64,000 nt of DNA, from positions 151,861,151 to 151,925,150 of the forward strand of contig CP136068.1 in NCBI GenBank assembly GCA_032622095.1. The letters are read 5' to 3'. The stretch is from Siphonodentalium dalli (lineage: Eukaryota > Mollusca > Scaphopoda > Gadilida > Siphonodentaliidae). The notes below the pieces were generated by a model, which was not told where the DNA came from, did not search any database, and was given only the letters and a program-made list of their open reading frames with translations. This document shows positions 20,446-31,530 of this stretch, piece after piece. Numbering within the stretch: the first letter of the stretch is position 1; every line of letters begins with the position of its first letter. Position numbers and translations under genes: made by a program.

Positions 20446-20965
20446 ATAAGGATTAACTGTCATGTGGACTATTTTTATGGAGATGTAACCGTGAGGTAAG
20501 TGGACATAACTTGTGTAAAACCCGAAGGGTTTTACATACAAGTTATGACCACTTACCTCACGGTTACATCTCCATAAAAATAGTCCACATGACAGTTAAT
20601 CCTTATATTTATATACAATTAGCGAAAAAGCCACTTTTGTAAATGTATTTAAATCGAAAAGTGTATCGTGACAAGATCAGCCCAAAATACCCAATAGCAC
20701 CCTTGGCAAAAGTTAATAGGAACAATTTCTCTTCATATTGAAACCCGATGATGTATTAAGTCAATCCTGCGCGAGTCCAAATGCGCCCAAAACATTACGC
20801 GTTCGTCTTTCCAATCCCAATGACGTATCGATGGTGTTATGAGCTTGGTGTTATGAGGCGTTGCGCATTCACCGAGAAATAACTGCAACTAGCCACGTGG
20901 GCGCCGACCAATCAGAATGCTGGATTTAGTAGTGATGACAACATATCACTTTAACTAAATATTGA
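20446..20965 (-). mobile_element. Hairpin-ended element H, copy 1
   Basis: A near-perfect hairpin (20446-20605, arms about 70 bp, tip AAACCCGAAGGGTTT) is followed by about 360 bp of body that recurs in opposite orientation at 40231-40564 with its hairpin at 40565-40710. The body includes GATGTATTAAGTCAATCCTG and AGCCACGTGGGCGCCGACC. The two copies agree closely over the whole length, including both hairpin arms. No coding sequence was found. The class is unknown. Confidence 0.65.
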
Positions 20966-21524
20966 TAAATGTCTTGTCTTGACTTGTTGACGTTTAATGA
21001 CCGCTAAAATGACCTGTTGTGGAAATTGTAGACACAATTAAGCAATGCAATTCTATGAATGCGATATTTCCACAAAACACACTTTGAGTGAACCGATAAT
21101 TTGTTTATATACAGCACGTAACGAGTGAGATATAAGCAAAACACCGAACACCTTGATATTTTTTTAGAAGAATGATTCACAGTGACCCATACAACGCTGA
21201 AATCGTAAGTGGCCAGGATTAGCGAGCGCTTTGCCATTATCTTGTAAACAACTGGGTTGCCATTTTAAGCAAAGTTCCTATAGTGGGGTCTCTCCGGTGC
21301 TTATCCCGTACCCTTTGCGTACTGTACTATAAATAACATGGCTTTTGTTTACACAACACAGCGTCCGAACTTGACAATCACATACTGTTTACGCCGCGAT
21401 AGTTATATATGATCTCGGTATCAGAACACAGTCTGTCTATATTTAATATTCTTTCTTTTTATGGCGTATTTAACGGATGTGCCTATTTTAACAGCAATAC
21501 CCACCACAAACGCTTACCGTATCT
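20966..21524. other. No gene seen
   Basis: A 77-codon minus frame at 21004-21237 has no recognisable features. Confidence 0.4.
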
Positions 21525-21528
21525 TTAA

Positions 21529-21641
21529 CACTTCCATGACTGGAGCTTCCTGAAATTTTACGAAAACCTTGTGCCAATGTATTTTCTTATATAATTATGC
21601 GAGTCTCACATAAGGAGCCTCGCATATGTAAGATGATATAT
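21529..21641 (+). mobile_element. Family B MITE, copy 5, left part
   Basis: Preceded by TTAA (21525-21528). It starts CACTTCCATGACTGGAGC and runs through hairpin 1 until interrupted by a LINE insertion. The last 26 bp (21616-21641) are repeated at 22662-22687, where the element resumes. Confidence 0.75.
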
Positions 21642-22661
21642 ATATATATAATCCTTTACTTCCTCCATGTAACGGAGAGCTTAGACTACATTTATGCAAA
21701 TAACGATACAAATGAACCATAACACAATAAAGAATACATCATGTAAGCATGTACAATAAGTCAATCACAGGAGGACATTCATGATGAATATGTATACGGT
21801 TTTCATTTGATCAATTATGTAATAAAGTAATGAGAGAATTCAGACACAAGTGTATAGACGACATGTCTGTTTAACCGGAAAATAGGGTGGTTTCGGAATG
21901 TTGGGATAAGATGCAATAAGATGCTTTATACAAGGGTGACATAACTATATCGATAATACGCACCATAGTAGTGAGTTGGCAAGTAAGATGAATTGTAAGA
22001 CGAATTAGCTACATCTGGAGTAATTGTAATCTTATCCAGTGGTATATCGTTTGCATATGTTTTATTGTTTCCTCGAGGTTGGTCACGTATAAAAGATACA
22101 CGCACGATTGTTTGTGGTTGACAATATGGTTATGATAATGTGGGTCCTGTCAGCTTTGCATATTGCTAGTGATACGATATAATATATTGTGGTTGGGATA
22201 CTCGGACGGGGTGCATACGTTATTTGCTATACTACAATGTTGGAATAACAGGTATGACATCATCAGATGCCCGAAGCAGCTCGTGATAATTGTTCCACAT
22301 GCGGAGTGTACTCCTTGTTATAAATATAATAAATTTGTTAATATCTGTTATTTTTTCCCGAACATGTGGGGGGATGCATGACATAAATATCATCATCATC
22401 TGTTCGTAGGTGGTGAGCTTGTCTATTTCTATGAAGCAAGGAATGTCAAACTGTTCAAGAAGAGTGAACCACATGTCATTCCTTGCCGCAGATATTTCCG
22501 GACACACAATGACGCTGTGTTCAAATTTGTTACTATATTGTTTATTACAGAGCATACACTTTCCGTTTTCGGGAATCACGGATTTTGCTAAGAGCTTCGC
22601 TATTTCAAGGAATTGAACTTTGTATTGTGGAAAAGCTCTACGTGAACCATAACTGCGAAAC
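21642..22661 (-). mobile_element. 5'-truncated LINE insertion with 26-bp target duplication
   Basis: A 1020-bp insert splits a family B MITE. The 26 bp at 21616-21641 are identical to 22662-22687, a long target duplication typical of target-primed reverse transcription. In minus orientation the insert carries the 3' end of a LINE ORF (22232-22660), about 560 bp of 3' untranslated sequence ending GGAGGAAGTAAAGGAT, and a short TA-repeat tail. The 5' end is truncated inside the ORF. Confidence 0.8.
22232..22660 (-). pseudogene. LINE ORF C-terminal fragment with Cys/His module
   Basis: An open frame of about 143 residues from the truncation point to a natural stop. It contains CNKQYSNKFEHSVIVCPE preceded by CML, i.e. 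a CxxC-H-C module of the type at the C-terminus of CR1/L2-like retrotransposon proteins. The apparent Met start at 22723 lies in the flanking MITE, so the first about 21 residues of that frame are not part of the protein. No stop codons interrupt it, suggesting a fairly young insertion. Confidence 0.65.
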
Positions 22662-22837
22662 AGCCTCGCATATGTAAGATGATATATTGGCTTAACAATA
22701 TTTACCATGACATTGTAAGCCATGCCATTCTCTTATATATGCGAGGTTCCCAATGTGAGACTCGCATGTATAAGAGAATTCACTGACACACGATCTTAAA
22801 ATGCTGCATCATCGGCGCAGCTCTCGTCATGGAAGGG
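22662..22837 (+). mobile_element. Family B MITE, copy 5, right part
   Basis: Resumes with the duplicated 26 bp, then hairpin 2 (about 22725-22785), TGCTGCATCATCGGCGCAGC and terminal GGAAGGG. The following TTAA (22838-22841) is also the left flank of family A copy 4. Confidence 0.75.
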
Positions 22838-22841
22838 TTAA

Positions 22842-23229
22842 CCCTTTACCCAACAAACCGGCCAAAACCGGCCAAATAAAGCTTCAACAGCCTAAAATAT
22901 CTTCGGTCTGTCTCAATAGAACCATACAAATATGGATATCATTGGAACCGGCTCCTTGACCACATTGTGATAGTTACAGTTATGCCCTGTGCCAATGCAT
23001 TCTCTTATATATGCGAGTCGATCATAGGTCGCCTCGCATATATAAGAGAATGCATTGGCCTAAAAAAAAAAAATTACACTTTTTACCATTTTTTCTTACA
23101 ATCTTTAACAATTTTATAATTTTTAATGTGTTAAGCCAATGCATTCTCTTATATATGCGAGGCGACCTATGGTCGACTCGCATATATAAGAGAATGCATT
23201 GGCACAGGGCCCTTCTGTTGGGTAAAGGG
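22842..23229 (-). mobile_element. TTAA-target MITE, family A, copy 4
   Basis: 388 bp, opposite orientation to copies 1-3. TTAA at 22838-22841 and 23230-23233. Both hairpins are intact (about 22992-23058 and 23135-23201). It was inserted exactly at the TTAA that bounds family B copy 5. Confidence 0.8.
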
Positions 23230-23399
23230 TTAAAGACGGTGCTTTTGGGTCGCGTCTCCTAATTAGAACGGACCAACACACGGCTGGAAATGTCCACCTC
23301 GCCTCCTCAACACTCCTTCTGACAATGACGTTCATCACGCGGTGGCGAACCAATTAACAGACTTTTTGTACAGCTTCCCTCAAATGGGTCTCTAATTTG

Positions 23400-24872
23400 T
23401 CCGGCTCATATCGGGATTCGTCACTTGAGTGGCCATTACCCATCACTGTTCCGCTCCTCGTCATGACAGCATCTTACTTCCATAACGCACAATTACTCCG
23501 CGAGTGTCATCAAATCCCCTTTCAAGTGAGCCACCGTCATCATCAAAAGGACATCACAGCGCAGAGTAATGTCTCTTATCCCCCCTTCCTCAATACAACA
23601 AGGACAATATTAGAGATGTGCTAGGCCGGCAATATAACCCCGTAGACTGGCATGAGCTCCGCTACGCGCTACACGAGCAAGTGTGGGTTTTTTTTTAATA
23701 TTTATTACTCGCTTGTTCATAGAAGTTCAATGTTATTGCTGTTCCATATTTACAAATCGGTTCTGACTTTCGCCTAAACCATGAAACGGAACTATAAAAT
23801 ACAAGCATCATCACACATGACAATACAAGCTCTGTATGTGGCTAAATACACCTTGTAGGCCTGTGTTTTAATGCACGCATACTAGGATGGGTGAAGTGTA
23901 ATAAACACAGAACGACACAACGCGGAAGGATATAACGAGAGGCGCACTTCCGCGCTAGCGCTCGTATCGTATCAACAAACCCATTAACACACTTGTGTCG
24001 TTCTGTGTATATGTTCTCAATGTTTATAACATGGCATGTACTAAACATCTTATATAGTAGAGGCGATTGATGGGTGAAGAATCGTTTACAATCCCTTAAG
24101 GTGCCATTACACCATTAAGCTTGCTGTATTAAGCTCCAAACGGTAACCACATGGGGTTATGCTCGATGTTCACATTACACCATCCAGCAAATTTTTATTA
24201 GCACTGTTTTATCAGGAAATCTTTCACAGACTGTCCATCATAATTAACTGGTCTGTGGTTATATTTACTAACTAGACTCCAATATTGTGAACTACACATG
24301 TGTTTTTTATCAGATATCAGGAGGAATTCTGTTATTTAACTGCTACTTGACATTAATGGGGGATCTGTGCTGTATGCAAAAAACGGCTCGGTCCCTTTCC
24401 ATACAGCTCGCTGTATGGGTAATAAAAAGTTCTGAGCTGTATGAAATGGCATGGTATTACACGATACACCTCGCAAGCTTAATCGTGTAATGGCACCTTT
24501 ATAGTGCTGAAAATAAAAGAGTTCATACGTGTATATGTACAGGTAGTTGCTCTTATACCTTCATCATTAGATCACGAAGCTGCACGCATTTTAATATGGA
24601 CACCGGGTAGAAGGTGTCAGATGTGCAACGCTAGCGATATAACCACGTAGGGTTGCTATTGGCTCCGCTACGCGCAACACGCAAGTATGAGTTTATTATA
24701 TATATTGTCAACATTTATAGTATATATGGCCTTTAGTATATAGAGGGGTGACGAATCGCGTTACAATCTCATACGATTATATGGATGAAAATAAAGGAGT
24801 TTGTACATGTATATGTTTAAGTATGTGCGGCTCAAATATGAACGCAATTATCACGAGCGAATATGAATTGCC
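23400..24872 (+). repeat. Repeat D, copies 1 and 2 (partly tandem)
   Basis: Blocks shared with 25440-26930 and 30176-31190 include CGCACAATTACTCCG, CACCGTCATCATCAAAAGGA, GGTGTCAGATGTGCAACG, GGCTCCGCTACGCG, GGTGACGAATCGCGTTACA and AACGCAATTATCACGAGCGA. Copy 1 runs to about 24540 and contains the MITE at 24099. Copy 2 starts with the middle of the unit at about 24541 and resumes after MITE A5 at 25326-25440. No protein-coding frame is conserved among copies. Confidence 0.6.
24099..24498. mobile_element. PIF/Harbinger-like MITE
   Basis: 400 bp with TIRs AGGTGCCATTACAC and GTGTAATGGCACCT, extended by ATTAAGCTTGC on both sides. It is flanked by TTA at 24096-24098 and 24499-24501, the 3-bp TWA duplication of PIF/Harbinger elements. 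It lies in repeat D; the paralogue at 24768-24800 shows the uninterrupted sequence. No transposase. Confidence 0.7.
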
Positions 24873-24876
24873 TTAA

Positions 24877-25321
24877 CCCTTTACCCAACAGAACGGCCCT
24901 GTGCCAATGCATTCTCTTATATATGCGAGTCGACCATAGGTCGCCTCGCATATATAAGAGAATGCATTGGCTTAACACATATTAAAAATGATAAAATTGT
25001 CAAAGAATGTAGAAAAATATTATAAAAAATGTTAAAAAATGTTTGAATAAATTATAAAATTGTTAAAGAATGTAAGAAAAAATGGTAAAAAAGTTTTTTT
25101 TAGGCCAATGCATTCTCTTATATATGCGAGGCGACATATGGTCGACTCGCATATATAAGAGAATGCATTGGCACAGGGCATAACTGCAACCATCACAATG
25201 TGGTCAATGAACCGGTTCCAATGATATCCATATTTGTATGGTGTTATTGAGACAGACCGAAGATATTTTAGGCTGTTGAAGCTTTATTTGGGCGTTTTTG
25301 GCTGCTTTGTTTGGTAAAGGG
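24877..25321 (+). mobile_element. TTAA-target MITE, family A, copy 5 (expanded spacer)
   Basis: 445 bp, TTAA at 24873-24876 and 25322-25325. The AT-rich spacer between the hairpins is about 50 bp longer than in other copies because of a local duplication of the ATAAAATTGT...AAGAATGTA segment. The right TIR has TTTGGTAAAGG instead of TTGGGTAAAGG. Confidence 0.8.
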
Positions 25322-25439
25322 TTAACCCGATAGTCTGTGAAAAAAACTTGTATATTGGTCCAGATTGGCTTACCAGATATTCCAATCAAATTTAGCCAAA
25401 CTTGTTAGTAAGATTTCAAAGTGAAATTTGCCCTGCGCA

Positions 25440-26340
25440 TTGTAATCTTCCACAACTTCGTCGTGTGTCCTAGAACGGTGGTTAGAATGGTACTTATCCC
25501 TAGCCAATCATCTGCCCGCACCTAGATTGGTGCTTGAAATGTCGTCACTCGAGTTCATAGCCATTAATCGTCATTGTTCTGCTCCTTAAACGGACAGCAT
25601 CTGATTCCCACAGCGCACAATTACTCCGTGATAGTCGTTAAATTCCCATTCAAGTGATCCACCGTCATCATCAAAAGGACATCACAGGCTTCACGGCGAT
25701 TGCACAGAATATTTATACCTTCCTCAGTATCATCGAAACTGCATTTTAATATGGACAACGGGGAGAAGGTTTCAGATGTGCAAGACTGGCGATTTTACCA
25801 CGCAGGGTTGGCATGGGCTCCGCTACACGCTATTAGAGACCATTTCAAAATCACGATTACGATTACGGATATATGGGGACAATACACTGTCAGTATAAAT
25901 TCGATCTTTACGCACGGGGGTTCTTATGTGAGACGAAATATACCCCCACGCAGTTTAGTTATGTGCAGACGTGTCAAGGATGTTGCCATCAGTCCTGCTT
26001 GTTGTGGGTGCTCTAACAGTATTCGTGTGGTGTATAACGCACGGATAAAACATGGGATCTGAAAGAGACACACATTACTTTTTCCATCAAATATATATGT
26101 AACTGAATACAGTGGGGGGATATGCCGTCTCACCAAATAACCATCGTGTGTAGTTGTGATGGTGTCCACCTTATACTAGAACAACATATCCTATCCGTAA
26201 TCGTAATAGTGATTTTGCGAAAGGTCTCTATTTATAAATTGCCTACATTTACAGCATGACTGTATGTTATAGTATAGGCGACAGAGGGGTGACGAATCGC
26301 GTTACACTCCCCTACGATTATATCGATGAAAAGAAAGGAG
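25440..26340 (+). repeat. Repeat D, copy 3 (left part)
   Basis: Matches copies 1, 2 and 4 and resumes at 26719 after MITE A6. It also contains E-family element 2 (25836-26228). The 120-residue plus frame and 81-residue minus frame here are repeat translations. Confidence 0.6.
25836..26228 (-). mobile_element. TIR MITE, family E, copy 2
   Basis: 393 bp, opposite orientation to copy 1, ends GAGACCATTTC and TTTGCGAAAGGTCTC, with shared interior (ACACATTACTTTTTCCATCA). It lies inside repeat D copy 3. The flanks (CGCTATTA / TATTTATA) do not give a clean target duplication. Confidence 0.7.
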
Positions 26341-26718
26341 TTTACCCAACAAACCGGCCAAAACCGGCCAAATAAAGCTTCAACAGCCTAAAATATCTTC
26401 GGTCTGTCTCAATAGAACCATACAAATATGGATATCATTGGAACCGGCTCCTTGACCACATTGTGATGGTTACAGTTATGCCCTGTGCCAATGCATTCTC
26501 TTATATATGCGAGTCGACCATAGGTCGCCTCGCATATATAAGAGAATGCATTGGCCTAAAAAATATCTTTTTTTACCATTTTTTCTTACATTCTTTAACA
26601 ATTTTATAATTTTTAATGTGTTAAGCCAATGCATTCTCTTATATATGCGAGGCGACCTATGGTCGACTCGCATATATAAGAGAATGCATTGGCACAGGGC
26701 CGTTCTGTTGGGTAAAGG
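26341..26718 (-). mobile_element. Family A MITE, copy 6, without TTAA flanks
   Basis: 378 bp in minus orientation with both hairpins intact. The termini are trimmed to TTTACCCAAC and GTTGGGTAAAGG and neither side has TTAA. Flanking sequence aligns with repeat D, so the insertion site can be located by comparison with 24785-24850. Confidence 0.75.
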
Positions 26719-27150
26719 TATATATGCCCCTAAAATATGAACGCAATTATCACGAGCGAATGTAACTCTCTTCAGCCCTGATAGTCGGAGACAAAACTTT
26801 GATATTAGTCCTGATTGGTTTACCAGATATTCCAATCAAATTTAGCCAAACGCATTTGTATGGCTTCAAAGTGAAATAGGGGCTCTGCAGTGTATTTTCT
26901 CCACCAGTAACAGCGACAACGTCGTCGTATGTCATGGTGGTAGTTTGAACGCTATTTATCCCCAGTTAAAACCCAGCTCCTTTGTTCTACCTCGACTTTC
27001 TATTTCTCCAAATGGGATTTTTATAATACGCTTTATATCACAAGTCGACATTTGTAATCTAGAATGGTCATATCTCCCAGGGTATGCACAGCGAACTCCC
27101 ACGGGGACCTCTATTCGAGAAATAGTTCACTTCTATAGCACCCGCCCACA
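26719..27150 (+). repeat. Repeat D, copy 3 (right part)
   Basis: Includes AACGCAATTATCACGAGCGA, TTTACCAGATATTCCAATCA and CAACGTCGTCGTATGTC, matching 24838-24872 plus 25326-25470 and 31080-31190. The 69-codon frame at 26945-27154 is unsupported. Confidence 0.55.
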
Positions 27151-27585
27151 GTAACAAACATATGCATAATGCTTACAAGAAAACCATAGTCAGAAATTGT
27201 AACGCCCTCGAGATCATATTATTAGCCATATAAACAATATAACAACTTTTATGTGGTGACTGTGAAAAAATCTATATATAGGTAACGCCTATGATGATTA
27301 TATGTGATATTTATTTTTTTCTAATTTCATTTGAAATAGTGGTCTGGTAGCGCATGAAATAGCATGCAGAATAATAATCGGGCAAACATTTGCGATCTTC
27401 GTAACATGGTTCAAGTACGAGCACGTTTCTAATCACATTTAGTATCCAATTACGCAAATACCGAGTATGTTTTAATCACATTTAGTCCACCATCTCCTGC
27501 GACAGGGTCAGATATACCATAGGAAGGCGTAATGCTAATATATAAGAATGGCCTCAGGTAATGCACTCCTGATATGACCTCTCAT

Positions 27586-28108
27586 AAGGATTAATTAAAA
27601 TACATGTATGGTTTCATGAGGGTAAATTAAAATATGGTCACACCCAGAGAGGGTTAATTGAAATATGGTCCGATGAGGGTAAATTAAAATATGGTCACAT
27701 CACGGTTAAATAAAATATGGTCCCATGAGGGTTAATTAATATGAGGGTTAATACAAGATATGGTCCCATGATGGTTAACTAAAATTGTACCTTGATTGTT
27801 AATTAAAATATCGTCACATGAGGGTTAATACAAATATGGACCCATGTGGGGTTAATTGAAATATGGTCCCATTAAGGTCAATTAAAATATGGTAACGTTA
27901 CTTAATTAAAGAATAAATATATGGTCCCATTATGAGGGTTAATTAAAATTAAAATATGGTGCCATCAGTGTTGATTAAACTACGGTCTCACTGGGGTGAA
28001 ATACAATATAGTCCCATGAGGGTCAATTAAAATATGGTCCAATGAGGACTAATTATAATATGCCCCCTCCCCCATGAGGATCAATTAAAACATGGTCACA
28101 GGAATGGG
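27586..28108 (+). repeat. Degenerate minisatellite, about 26-bp unit
   Basis: About 18-20 diverged units around ATGAGGGTTAATTAAAATAT followed by GGTCCC, with insertions and losses. No coding frame crosses it. Confidence 0.8.
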
Positions 28109-28109
28109 G

Positions 28110-30033
28110 GGGATAATTTCTGAACATTCTTCAATTCATATATCATTGTGATATATCATCGGTACACATAAATAAAAATGATTTTTAGAATTAGGCCACA
28201 TTGTATGTTAAACAACCAATGTGAAGGGTTAGTGTTGGAACTTTTCTTAATAACATCTCTATTCATAGCTCCGATATATTCCGCATACAAAGAAATGAAA
28301 AGTCAATATTTACAAACAGCACGAAGGAGTAACGTGGGAATTTGTTAATAGGTTCCATCCCAATTCATTTAGAATATAACATGCCGATGCTCAAATAACA
28401 ATGCAATAAAGCAGGTTAAAGAACAATAGAAACACATAACGTGCAGCGTGCTAATGGTTAACGCGCGAATTCCATTTAGAATTAATTGCTTTGCGCTTCT
28501 TGGCATGCGAATAACAAACCATGGGTCAATTTAGCATGTCTCGAGAGACGCCCGTTGCATGAAATAATAATGTAAATGACAATAAACGAAATTGAAATTC
28601 CCAACTACACCTGTTACCGGACTCGTCCTCGGGGTCGAACTACAACTTTTAATGCGTCCCAAAAATCCCAATTTCTATAAATAAAACCCCCATGCGCCAA
28701 TAGATACCAAGAGACAGCAGCTTATAATACACCCGGAGGGCGAAATAAACCCCACATAATACAATTCCTTGCCAGAAAAAGCAGCATGTTATTTGCTTAC
28801 CAGTTGTATGTATATGACATTCAAACATAACACGTCACCATAATAGCGCCCGCGAAGCTACCTAGGGTATACCTATGCGGATATGAGATATACTAATCGA
28901 CTTTTTCAGCCCAATCTAAAAATAGATAGAACTTACCTAGAATAGAATAATTTATTCATAACTTAAGGGTCAGCCGAGTCCAAAATTTATTGTTGGCGAC
29001 GGCCGTCATTTTGTATTGATTAATACCACCTCGAAATGTGTAATTGGGCAAAATGCTCCAGGGCAAAAATTAAAAACTTTGTTCCGGTAAATGTTAGCTA
29101 TATTTCATCATACGTAGGAACGTCATGCTCCTAAAGCCAAAGATATTTTTAAAAATTAATGTAAATTAAACCAAAGCCCTGGTTAACAAAAACTGAAATT
29201 GCATGAAAAAGTTTTGTTTACACATTTTATAAAAATATTTGCCCCGAAAGAGGATTCTAGGGGCCTTACTGACCGTTTAGATTTGATCTTCCATTTTCTA
29301 ACGATATTTCCACCTAAAAGTTTGAAGAAATATTCTCAAAGTTCAAGGCCGACAAACAGAAACTATAAGTTCCTATTGGAAGATCGCAGAGTCCTTTTAA
29401 AATTGCTTCTTGGGGAAACCAGTAAAGGCGTCATGACATCAAGACGTACATCATGACGTCACAAACTACATCGGCGCGCAAAATTCCAGACAGGACTGCG
29501 TCGATCGACAGACAGCTGAGACTCGTATTACACGGGCAGGCTAAACATCCACATTTACGTTATATGTGATTATTTACATACATTGTATATATTATTTTCT
29601 TGTGTCCTGTTAGGGTTTATCATCAAATCATTCTAAAGATAAAACTTCATCCGACAATCCCATGAACAGTAATAAGCGGGCGCAAATTACGTTTACGTAT
29701 AATCATATTAGAGTTACTGTTCTTCTGCGCCGAACGAAGTTAATTTGATCATTCGCGAGTCAAAATTATCCTAAAATGCATTTGTCCCCAAAATACAGAT
29801 AAATTCGAAAAAATTTGTACTGGACAGCTGTAGATGCCTGGACAAATTGTTATCGCGCCAAAATCCATGTTACCATTCACAAACTCCGTGGCAAGGGGCG
29901 TGGTTTTGCTGTCAACCAATGACTATTTTCCCCTCAGAAAAACGTTCGTAAACGTCTCATGTATCGATATCTATCGGAATTTTGCATCTGTATCAATGTA
30001 ATTACTCCTTGTATATTATAAAACTGTGTTTTA
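28110..30033. other. About 1.9 kb, no gene seen
   Basis: AT-rich, with no repeat partner in the window and no frame with protein-like character. The 85-codon frame at 29199-29456 has no recognised domain. Confidence 0.4.
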
Positions 30034-30142
30034 GGTCGGTTAATTGACTCGCTACTGGACATTCGTAGACTAAATGGTCTCGGGCTACGACCTCGACCAT
30101 CTAGTTTACGAATGTTGAGTAGCGAGTCTATTAACCCTGACC
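30034..30142. repeat. Hairpin, 109 bp, GC-rich tip
   Basis: Arms GGTCGGTTAATTGACTCGCT and AGCGAGTCTATTAACCCTGACC, continued inward through the TACGAATG/CATTCGTA region to a tip rich in CTCGGGC and CCTCGACC. Confidence 0.75.
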
Positions 30143-30175
30143 GAATCAAGTGCATGCACCTTCATTAATTGGTGC

Positions 30176-31190
30176 TTGAAGCGTCTTCACTTGGCCGTTA
30201 TACGCCAATCGTCTGCTCCTTAAAAGGACAGCAGCTGGCTCCAGCAATGCATAATTACTCCGGGATTGTCGCCAAGTCTCTAATCAAGAGATCCGCCGTC
30301 ATCTTCAAAAGGACTCAACAGCGATGCCACAGAACAATATAGTTTATACCTTCCTCATGATTATCACCGAAGGTGGATTCCCGGAACGGAAGTTGCCTGC
30401 GTATTAATATCGATGACATATTGGACAATAGAAGAGGGCAGACAGAAGAGATGTTCGGAAGCACAACGTTAGCGGTATGACAACGGAGGCTTGTTACGGG
30501 TTCAAATGTACGCTACATACTCGATATGATTCAGATATGTACATGTATATTTATAGACGACAGTGGAGATTAACGAAGCCATGCGTGATTATGGTTATAA
30601 CTGATGATAAAGGAGTTCATGTACGGGAATAGGTGTGCAAATGTTAAGGTAATGTTATAACACGAGGGGTGCCTAACTACACGACGTACAGATATATGGC
30701 AATAGAGACCTTTCGCAAAAATCACTATTACGATTGCGGATAGGATATTTTGTCCTAGTAAGGTTGACACCATCACAATTTACCTACGATTGCTAATATA
30801 TTGATGGAAAAAGTAATGTGTGTCTCTTCCAGATTCCATGTTGTTATCCGTGTGTAATACACCACATGGATAATGCTATAGAGGGTCCCCATGCATGACC
30901 TGTGGCACATTCTTGACATAATTATCTCCACATAATTAAACTGCGTGGGGTATATTTCGTTTCACATAAGAACCCCCGTGCGTAAAGATCGAATTTTGGC
31001 CGTATACTGACAGGATATTTCCATATCCGTACCTAGCTGACCAGACCAAATGTTAAAAATGCGAAATTTTAAAGTTGAAATGGATCCTGTTCACAGTATT
31101 TCCTCCGCCAAACACGTTCACAATGTCGCGATCAGGTCGGGTGGTTGAAAAGACATAACCCCAGCTAATCATATTCCCGTGACGCTATAT
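30176..31190 (+). repeat. Repeat D, copy 4, containing E copy 3
   Basis: Shares TCTGCTCCTTAAA, ATAATTACTCCGGGATTGTC, CCGCCGTCATCTTCAAAAGG and TTTATACCTTCCTCA with the other D copies. A truncated E element occupies 30705-31030, and the end (31080-31190) matches 26885-26970. Confidence 0.55.
30705..31030 (+). mobile_element. TIR MITE, family E, copy 3 (3'-truncated)
   Basis: Begins GAGACCTTTCGCAAAAATCA and follows copy 1 to CCATATCCGTACC, then stops before the terminal repeat. Confidence 0.65.
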
Positions 31191-31530
31191 ATAATGGGGA
31201 AGAAACCTTAAAATATCATCTATATATACACACTTATAATATATCGACTAGATTTGGATCCTGCTGAAGACAGACTCAAATTCCAATCGTCTGGGTCAAT
31301 TCGGACAAGATAACATAAATGTGCTTGAAATGTCACAAATCGGAAGTACTCCATGCATCATTTTCCGAGACGTCTTCCATTGTAGCTGTCAAGATGGATG
31401 CGAGATATTAGCTAAAGTAATCCATGGACCTATCATGCAGAAGAAGCGTGACTGAATCGTCACATTGGTCCTCAGATAACAAAGTCCCACGAGGCAATTT
31501 TTGTTGTGCAAAGCGATTGGCAGCGATTAA

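Noticed and set aside
22995-23262. Repeated peptide containing SPRIYKRMHW in many places
   Set aside because: It is the translation of the family A hairpin arms and appears wherever the MITE occurs, on both strands.
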